DNA from: Lachnospiraceae bacterium
GTDB lineage: Bacteria > Bacillota > Clostridia > Lachnospirales > Lachnospiraceae
Direction of reading: 5' to 3'
Assembly: GCA_021770785.1 (NCBI GenBank)
Contig: JAETQH010000004.1
Location: 55,151-119,150 of the forward strand
DNA length: 64,000 bases
The translations under genes were made by a program, and so were the position numbers. The notes under the pieces were generated by a model. That model saw only the letters and a program-made list of their open reading frames with translations, was not told where the DNA came from and searched no databases. This document shows, one piece after another, positions 58,633 to 64,000 of this stretch (within the stretch, counting starts at the first letter, position 1; each line of letters starts with the position of its first letter).

Positions 58633-59307
58633 TTAGTTGCCCAAATCAATATTAAGCTTACTTGAGATATCCACCTTTACCTCCGATACATAATAAGTAG
58701 AAGCATCATAGCTCACTTCCTTTTTCTGAGGTGCTCCTGTACTGACATTCTCAAAATAATCTCCCGGTTGAAAATCGATGGAGATTGTGGTATTTCCACT
58801 GCCGCTGGTGACAATAAAATGATATTGTTCGTCCAAACTTACCGTAAACCCCTGCTCTTCTAATGCCGCTACCGTTTCTTCTTCCGTCATTCCCCAGAAA
58901 TCAATGCCGTTTACTGTAAAAGGTGCATTGCCGGAATTATCCTCCTGTGCATAATAGAACACCTTCATGATTTTACAATCATAAATACTTTTCGCTGTAC
59001 TTTCCGGATTGTACACCATAACCCCGATGACAGAGCTATGGGGTTCTGAGGAGGTACCCATATGCAGAGTGTCAAAGCTGGCCGTTTTTGCCTCAAAAAC
59101 CGTGTCAAAGGTCTGGGGATTTCCCTGAGTATCCGTGGTAATCAGCCCATTGTCAATACAGCTTTGTACGGTATCTTCCATGATAATCGCTTTCCCATCT
59201 AAAGCAACGGAAACCTCCGGCTTTGTCTCGCCGCAGCCGCCTAAAAGGAAACCGCAGGAAAAAGTTACTGCTGTCAATAATCCACAAAACATATTTTTTC
59301 TTTTCAT
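58633..59307 (-). CDS. Hypothetical lipoprotein (224 aa)
   Basis: Signal peptide with lipobox FLLGG-C (Cys25). The body has two similar halves: FDTVFEAKTASFDTLHMGTS and a PASTA-like NGIDFWGMTEEETVAALEEQ-GFTVSLDEQYHF unit, in which a helix follows a strand. It may sense or bind at the surface. No specific family. Confidence 0.82.
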   Translation of the reverse strand: MKRKNMFCGLLTAVTFSCGFLLGGCGETKPEVSVALDGKAIIMEDTVQSCIDNGLITTDTQGNPQTFDTVFEAKTASFDTLHMGTSSEPHSSVIGVMVYNPESTAKSIYDCKIMKVFYYAQEDNSGNAPFTVNGIDFWGMTEEETVAALEEQGFTVSLDEQYHFIVTSGSGNTTISIDFQPGDYFENVSTGAPQKKEVSYDASTYYVSEVKVDISSKLNIDLGN

Positions 59308-59410
59308 AAACTTTCTCCTTGTATCGTTTTTAAATAAGTAAATTATAAAAATGCCTTAAAAGGGATATTGCCTATGTGCAAATCTCACTTTTAAGACATC
59401 TTTCAAAGAG

Positions 59411-59484
59411 TTGCGGGAACAGGATTTGAACCTGTGACCTTCGGGTTATGAGCCCGACGAGCTTCCAGACTGCTCCATCCCGCG
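59411..59484 (-). tRNA. Initiator tRNA-fMet (CAU)
   Basis: A 74-nt cloverleaf on the minus strand: acceptor begins CGCGGG and ends CCCGCAA, so base 1 (C) does not pair with base 72 (A), the initiator hallmark. The anticodon stem has three G-C pairs (GGGCTCATAACCC) with anticodon CAT. T-loop TTCAAAT. The CCA end is not encoded. Confidence 0.96.
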
Positions 59485-59627
59485 TCAATTTTTATATTTC
59501 TTATTATAGAACTTTTTGCTCCACTTGTCAAATCCATGCCAAAACCCGCTGTTTCCGGGGCTTTTTCCTCTTTTCTTTTATATTATATGCAGTTTTTTCC
59601 AAAATAAAACTCTCTTTTTATTATTTT

Positions 59628-60152
59628 TTACATTTTTCCTGCCAGTACCACGCTCGCTGCCGTCCCAGCCAGAGTAGCCAGCAGCGCCCCTGCAAGGGTA
59701 TAACGGCTTTTTTTCACCTTGACGCTCATAAAATAAACAGACATGGTATAAAAAATTGTCTCTGTACTGCTCATCATGATAGACGCCATGCGTCCCAGCA
59801 GGGAATCCGTCCCGTACTCCTTAAAAATATCCAAAAGCAGCCCCGTAGCCGCGGAGGAAGAAAACATTTTCACCAGGGTAATGGGCAGCAGTTCGGAAGG
59901 AAACCCAATTTTTGAAGTCATGCCTGCAAAGATACCTGCAAAAAATTCCAGAAATCCGGAGGCGCGCAAAATCCCCACCGCCACCATCAGTCCGATTAAT
60001 GTGGGCATAATGCCTATCACTGTGTGAAAACCGTCCTTCGCTCCCTCAATAAATTCCTCATAAATATTATGCCTGCTTAACAACCCATAGCCTACAATGC
60101 AAAAAATGAGCAGCGGTATCATCACATCTGACAGAAACATCATTACTTTCAT
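59628..60152 (-). CDS. spmB: Spore maturation protein SpmB
   Basis: 174 residues with about five membrane segments and the family's nucleoside-recognition core: DGFHTVIGIMPTLIGLMVAV, ELLPITLVKMFSSSAATGLL, MMSSTETIFYTMSVYF. SpmB acts in spore core dehydration. Its usual partner spmA is not next to it here. Confidence 0.92.
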   Translation of the reverse strand: MKVMMFLSDVMIPLLIFCIVGYGLLSRHNIYEEFIEGAKDGFHTVIGIMPTLIGLMVAVGILRASGFLEFFAGIFAGMTSKIGFPSELLPITLVKMFSSSAATGLLLDIFKEYGTDSLLGRMASIMMSSTETIFYTMSVYFMSVKVKKSRYTLAGALLATLAGTAASVVLAGKM

Positions 60153-60218
60153 ACATCTTGCCCCGGAAAGTCTGTTATTCTATCTTATGATACCCGCTGC
60201 CCGCTTAGTACTGCTTTC

Positions 60219-61877
60219 TTATGCCTCTTCGTAAATTAACTTGCGGTATTCCTCCATAGGAATAGGTTTTGAGAAATAATAGCCCTGAATGTAATCGCAA
60301 CCCAGCGTCTTTAACATTTCCACCTGCTGTTTTTCCTCTACGCCCTCCGCAATGACAGGCATTTTTAAAGACTCCGCCATCTTTATGACCGCTTCTATAA
60401 TCTTACTTCCCCGCTTGTCCTCTCCGCTCTTTGACATAAATTTCATGTCTATCTTCAGAACGTCCAGCTGAACATCCTTTAACACATTCAGGGAAGAATA
60501 GCCGCTGCCAAAGTCGTCCATCAAAATAGTAAACCCAACCTTATGTAAAGCTTCCACCGTCCGCAAAATTACGGTTTCCACATCAGAAAATACGCTCTCC
60601 GTCAACTCTAAATACAGATAACGGGGCGGTATCCGGTATTTTTCCACCAAATCAATTAAAGACTCCAGAAACTTCGGATTGTAGAGGTTTACCCTGGATA
60701 CATTTACAGAAATCGGCTGTGGCTCTCTTCCTGCTTTCAATTCCTCCTGAATAAACTGGCAGACCTTTTCCCAGACATAATAATCTAACTTAATGATAAA
60801 GCCGTTTTTTTCAAACACGGGAATAAATTTACCCGGCGATACCATAGTGCCGTCCGGTTTCTTCCAGCGGACTAACGCCTCGGCCCCACAGGGGGAATAA
60901 TGCTCCAGCTCGTATTTGGGCTGAAAATATACAACAAACTGTTCTTCCCTCAGCGCACGATCCATTTCATTGACAATCTGCTGTTCCTCCCAGATCTGCT
61001 CTCCCATTTTGTCCGTATAAAGTGCCTCGTGAATCATGTATTTTCCTTTGCACTCCTTGGCCGCAATAGTTGCCTTGTCGTAAATCTCCGAGGGCTCCAT
61101 GCTGTTATCCGTAATCATATAGCAGCCGGCGCAAGTCTCTAAATAACAGTTTAAATTTTCATATTTTTTCATTTCTTCACGGATGGACTGGGCAAAAGAA
61201 ATTGCCGCATCGGAATCCTTTACGCCGATACAGATACCGAACACATCCGCATTGATTCTGCCAAACTGGTACAAATCATATGGTTTCACCGCCTGATGAA
61301 TAACACCTGCCACATATTTAAGCAGCCGATCTCCCTCTGCAATCCCATAAAAGGAGTTGATCATCTTAAAACGGTCAATATCAAAACGGATAAAAGCAAA
61401 TATTTCCTTCGGGTTTTCCTCTAGCATCTCATGGGTCTTTTGGTAAAACATCTGTCTGTTATAAATTCCCGTAAGGTTATCATACTCTAACAAATGCTGC
61501 TTGCTGCGGTAAATGGCGTTGCGGACACGAAACCGAATCACTTCCCGGTGAAAGGTTTTGGGAATAAAATCCCATGCCCCTAACTCTAAACACCGCTCCT
61601 CCGTCTCCACATCACTGTTAGTGGTGGAAACAATCACCGGAAGATGGACATTTGCCGGATTTTTCCGGAATTCCTCTAAAAATGTAAAACCGTCCATCAC
61701 CGGCATAACCAAATCAAGAATGACAGCCGCTATTTCTGATCTGTTGGCAGCCAACAGCTCTAACGCTTCTTTTCCGTTCTCCGCCTCTATGGGATCATAT
61801 TCATCCTTTAAGATTTCTGCGAATGTCATTCTATTCAATTTCAAATCATCTACAATCAATATCTTTTTGTTTCTCAT
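60219..61877 (-). CDS. Response regulator with degenerate GGDEF and intact EAL
   Basis: 552 residues. REC domain (1-120): ILIVDDLKLNRMTFAEILKD, phospho-Asp in AAVILDLVMPVMDG, Lys in WDFIPKTF. GGDEF-like domain (about 135-280): DNLTGIYNRQMFYQ, but the active loop reads FGRINADVFGI instead of GGDEF, so cyclase activity is doubtful. EAL domain (about 300-552): AEALVRWKKPDGTMVSPGKF, LTESVFSD, DDFGSGYSSLNVL, LKIDMKF, IAEGVE, QGYYFSKP: intact. Likely a c-di-GMP phosphodiesterase under phosphorelay control. Its kinase is not adjacent. Confidence 0.92.
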   Translation of the reverse strand: MRNKKILIVDDLKLNRMTFAEILKDEYDPIEAENGKEALELLAANRSEIAAVILDLVMPVMDGFTFLEEFRKNPANVHLPVIVSTTNSDVETEERCLELGAWDFIPKTFHREVIRFRVRNAIYRSKQHLLEYDNLTGIYNRQMFYQKTHEMLEENPKEIFAFIRFDIDRFKMINSFYGIAEGDRLLKYVAGVIHQAVKPYDLYQFGRINADVFGICIGVKDSDAAISFAQSIREEMKKYENLNCYLETCAGCYMITDNSMEPSEIYDKATIAAKECKGKYMIHEALYTDKMGEQIWEEQQIVNEMDRALREEQFVVYFQPKYELEHYSPCGAEALVRWKKPDGTMVSPGKFIPVFEKNGFIIKLDYYVWEKVCQFIQEELKAGREPQPISVNVSRVNLYNPKFLESLIDLVEKYRIPPRYLYLELTESVFSDVETVILRTVEALHKVGFTILMDDFGSGYSSLNVLKDVQLDVLKIDMKFMSKSGEDKRGSKIIEAVIKMAESLKMPVIAEGVEEKQQVEMLKTLGCDYIQGYYFSKPIPMEEYRKLIYEEA

Positions 61878-61930
61878 TCCGTCACCTGCCTTATAATGAA
61901 TTCTCCTTTCCTAATTCTTTTCTATATATA

Positions 61931-61959
61931 ATTATAAGGATTTTTTATTTACAGGGCAA
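61931..61959 (-). promoter_or_regulatory. Promoter of REC-GGDEF-EAL gene
   Basis: TTGCCC (61959-61954), 17-nt spacer, TATAAT (61936-61931) on the minus strand, about 55 nt before the start. Confidence 0.65.
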
Positions 61960-62284
61960 TATTTTTTCGCAAATAACGAAATGTATTTTTATTTGCTGAG
62001 AATTACTTTTTCTTTTCTTTGCTTTTAACAAGGATAATACTACGGGAAGCACATAGGAAATACTAAACCCTACATTTTGTGCCGTAAAATAATCTGCCCC
62101 GTACTGTCTGATGTACTATAAGACCTATTCGGTTGCTATGTCCGTACTCTTACATCCGCAGGGATACCTCTGGCGTAATTTCCCCCATCCAACACTCTAC
62201 CTACTTTAATAAGCGAATATCATCTTCCCTAATCAGTACACTTTTATTTTCCACATCTTCCAAATAATAAAATCTTACCGCAAA
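61960..62284. other. Intergenic stretch, one short reading frame fragment
   Basis: No complete gene. Just after the pRiA4b ORF-3-like stop, a minus-strand frame reads VRFYYLEDVENKSVLIREDD and IRLLK before a stop; later stops break it. This looks like a decayed gene end. Nothing else is supported. Confidence 0.5.
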
Positions 62285-63013
62285 TCAAACTTTTTTCTCG
62301 GTATCCGGAACAAACTGATCGGGATAAATATCACTTCCGCAATAGTCACAGACCCCCACCCGTGGTGAATTGCAAACCGGTAAAAGCATTTCCTCTCCAC
62401 ATTCGTGGGTCTTGGCACAATCTTCACATAGCCATCCGCTTCCATCATAAAAGCATTCCGCACATATATAAGCTGCTGATTTCTTTCCACATACATCACA
62501 TAAAATTTCAATTGGATTATTTCTGGACAGAATTATTAATTTCTCTTTCCTGTAACTCTTAATCCTGTAGTTTGCAACCGTTATCATAAGTTCCGTAGTA
62601 GATCCAAAATCATATTCATAACCGAAAGTCATTCCCTTTTCCAACACCGACTTCAATCTACAGTTCATGTTTTTGACCGGTTTACCCCAGAAAAAATCAT
62701 CCTGTGGCTCAACCTCATAACTGATGCCACCTATATCAAACGCACTCAAATGGCCGCAGCATTCTACCCATATATCCCTCAAAAACTGATCCACATCCTT
62801 CAATGTCGCCGTCTCTTTTATCTCCACATACAACCAGTAATCTCTGTTGTATTTTGGATAAACAGCCAGTTCAAAATATCCGCATTTTTTATCTCCGGTC
62901 TCCTCCGCCCATTTTTTCTGACGCTCCTCGCAAACCGGCAAATGCCTATTCATATAGCTGAATGTATATTCCTTTCCACAATATTTGCACTTACCTTTGA
63001 TACGTTTTGCCAT
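62285..63013 (-). CDS. pRiA4b ORF-3-like protein with N-terminal zinc finger
   Basis: 242 residues. N-terminal C2HC finger: KCKYCGKEYTFSYMNRHLPV-C. Middle (about 45-150) matches the pRiA4b ORF-3/IS1096 TnpR-like family: LYVEIKETATLKDVDQFLRD, WVECCGHLSAFDIGG, GMTFGYEYDFGSTTELMITV. The C-terminus has three Cys/His clusters (CDVCGKKSAAYICAECF, CEDCAKTHECGEEM, CDYCGSDIYPDQF). Its role in cells is not established. Host gene; no transposase is nearby. Confidence 0.88.
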   Translation of the reverse strand: MAKRIKGKCKYCGKEYTFSYMNRHLPVCEERQKKWAEETGDKKCGYFELAVYPKYNRDYWLYVEIKETATLKDVDQFLRDIWVECCGHLSAFDIGGISYEVEPQDDFFWGKPVKNMNCRLKSVLEKGMTFGYEYDFGSTTELMITVANYRIKSYRKEKLIILSRNNPIEILCDVCGKKSAAYICAECFYDGSGWLCEDCAKTHECGEEMLLPVCNSPRVGVCDYCGSDIYPDQFVPDTEKKV

Positions 63014-63049
63014 TTCCTGTCTTCTCCTAATATTTGCGATACCGTAAAA

Positions 63050-63235
63050 TCACAGTTCTGCCTTTTCTATCCTGCATTGATGTTTCTTACTTTTCTTTTC
63101 ATAGCTGATGCCAACAAGTAAAATGTTTCCTTTGTACTCTTTAAGTGCAGACACCTATTCTTTTTTAACAGTTCCTTACTCTGGCTTTATTGCTCCTTCA
63201 GCGGTTTAAGATTTTATGATAAAAATACAGTTGAA
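63050..63235 (-). pseudogene. Decayed copy of AAA-ATPase/PD-(D/E)XK C-terminus
   Basis: The 3' end encodes LKEYKGNILLVGISYEKKSK then KHQCRIEKAEL before TGA 63052-63050, nearly identical to the intact copy at 63810-64000 (ALKEYKGNILLVGINYDKKS). Upstream, stop codons and frame changes break the match (the intact ELKWDKTAEGAINQIKSKGY part is no longer open). A remnant of a duplicate. Confidence 0.75.
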
Positions 63236-63303
63236 ATTATAAATTTTATTGTAATCCTTTCCTATAAAGTGTCAACATTCAATTTTGATTCGGGTATCAA
63301 AAG

Positions 63304-63501
63304 GTAACAGTTCAGCCTTCCCTGTGCCTTGGGATGCCGGATAGCGGTTCTTCTGGTTCAGACTGTTTATAAAACGTCGGCACTTAGGCACCGTATTTTG
63401 GTGCCTTATGTACCGCTACGTTTTATACCAAGCGAGGGCGTGTCTGAATAGGAAGAACCGCTATCCGGCATCCCGAGGCACAGGGAGGGCTGAACTGTTA
63501 C
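63304..63501. repeat. 198-bp palindromic element
   Basis: Two 50-bp arms (63304-63353 and 63452-63501) are inverted copies, 48 of 50 identical (the two differences allow G-U pairs in RNA), for example CCGGATAGCGGTTCTTC and its complement. The 98-bp centre pairs further: TTCAGAC/GTCTGAA, TATAAAACGT/ACGTTTTATA and GGCACC/GGTGCC. The whole can fold into one long hairpin. No transposase. It lies between two copies of the same gene end. A MITE-like or REP-like element or a structured RNA are options. Confidence 0.85.
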
Positions 63502-63809
63502 GTCAAAAGAGGCTATCGATAACTGATATCGGCAGCTTGCACAAAGCCTCCTTCTGACACCCGAATCCATTTTAAACACAAATTTAATCGAGTAGGGAAG
63601 ATTTTTTCCCTGCTCACTGCGCCGGGTGCGGGCAGCTCTTACTGCTTCCTTCCTCTCCGCACCCGTGTGCATAAAAATGGAGAGCTTTACACTCTCCACC
63701 TCCTGTCCTTCCCCTTACATTCCAGATTCCCCCGTTCCTCCATTGCCTTTAGCCCCCTTGTGTCAAGTTAGTGACACGAACTTTTTCATAATTTTTGATA
63801 CTGCAAAAA
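63502..63809. other. Intergenic region next to palindromic element
   Basis: No supported gene. An open frame overlapping the palindrome (63406-63699, minus) has low-complexity Arg/Ser composition and includes palindrome sequence, so it is not credible. An imperfect inverted repeat TGTC...GACA lies at 63760-63776. Confidence 0.5.
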
Positions 63810-64000
63810 TTATATTTCAAATTTTTCTATCCTACATTGATGTTTTCTGCTTTTCTTATCATAATTGATTCCGACAAGCAAAATATTTCCTTTATACTCT
63901 TTAAGGGCTGACACATATCCCTTACTTTTAATCTGGTTTATCGCTCCCTCAGCAGTTTTATCCCATTTTAGTTCCACAACCAATGCCGGATTTAAAGATG
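63810..64000 (-). CDS. AAA-ATPase-like/PD-(D/E)XK protein, C-terminal part (cut by window edge)
   Basis: The last 62 codons of a gene running in from the right: PALVVELKWDKTAEGAINQI, SALKEYKGNILLVGINYDKK, CRIEKFEI, then TAA 63812-63810. This is the PDDEXK_9 (DUF1703) C-terminus, with the nuclease E-x-K in VELKW, normally attached to an AAA-ATPase-like N-terminus in gut Firmicutes and Bacteroidetes. Such genes are multi-copy and of unknown role, possibly defence or mobile-element related. Confidence 0.8.
   Translation of the reverse strand, partial: SLNPALVVELKWDKTAEGAINQIKSKGYVSALKEYKGNILLVGINYDKKSRKHQCRIEKFEI

Noticed and set aside
63406..63699. 97-codon minus-strand frame
   Set aside because: Overlaps the palindromic element; compositionally biased and probably non-coding.

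Overview
The window looks like a Lachnospiraceae-type (Clostridia, Firmicutes) chromosome with an integrated contractile-tailed prophage. The host call rests on the rpsF-ssb-rpsR operon, the gdpP-rplI-dnaB order, a DUF951 gene, the sporulation gene spmB, a secreted GH53 galactanase with clostridial surface repeats, and the C-terminal part of a PD-(D/E)XK-associated AAA ATPase of the gut-clostridial type. No exact species can be named from sequence alone.

Positions 1 to about 45,225 are prophage; its far end lies left of the window. The lytic genes run on the minus strand, so transcription reads from right to left. The genetic switch (42.5-43.5 kb) has a Cro-like gene facing a CI-like repressor across an array of GCCCC-N5-GGGGC operators. 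A large serine integrase sits at the right end, next to the attachment junction. From the switch leftward come small regulators, a membrane-anchored SleB-type hydrolase, a recombination and replication module (putative annealing protein, fused SbcD-SbcC, DnaD-like initiator, DnaC-like loader, SSB, RecU), and many small unknown genes. That early region also holds a gene for a C-type-lectin/FGE-fold protein with the hallmark variable C-terminus of a diversity-generating retroelement (DGR) target. An ArpU-like regulator precedes a promoter and leader terminator, after which the late operon begins: two ParB-domain proteins, a radical-SAM protein, a PLP-dependent enzyme, terminase, portal, capsid and a PBSX-like contractile tail (sheath, tube, frameshifted chaperone, tape measure, LysM, baseplate, tail tip). 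Lysis genes and most tail-fibre genes must lie left of position 1.

The prophage has inserted into a DUF202-family membrane-protein gene just downstream of dnaB, leaving a truncated 5' end at 45.2-45.46 kb.

From 45.5 to 64 kb is host chromosome: dnaB, rplI, gdpP; a lipoprotein; a 1348-residue GH53 galactanase behind a promoter with LacI-type operators; a decayed region with a peroxiredoxin remnant and a small repeat peptide; the S6-SSB-S18 operon; a sirtuin; another lipoprotein; initiator tRNA-Met; spmB; a REC-GGDEF(degenerate)-EAL regulator; a pRiA4b ORF-3-like protein; and, at the right edge, two copies (one decayed, one cut by the edge) of an AAA-ATPase/PD-(D/E)XK C-terminus flanking a 198-bp palindromic element.

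The observations most worth following are the DGR-type variable protein without a reverse transcriptase in view, and the ParB-ParB-radical SAM-PLP cassette at the head of the late operon.
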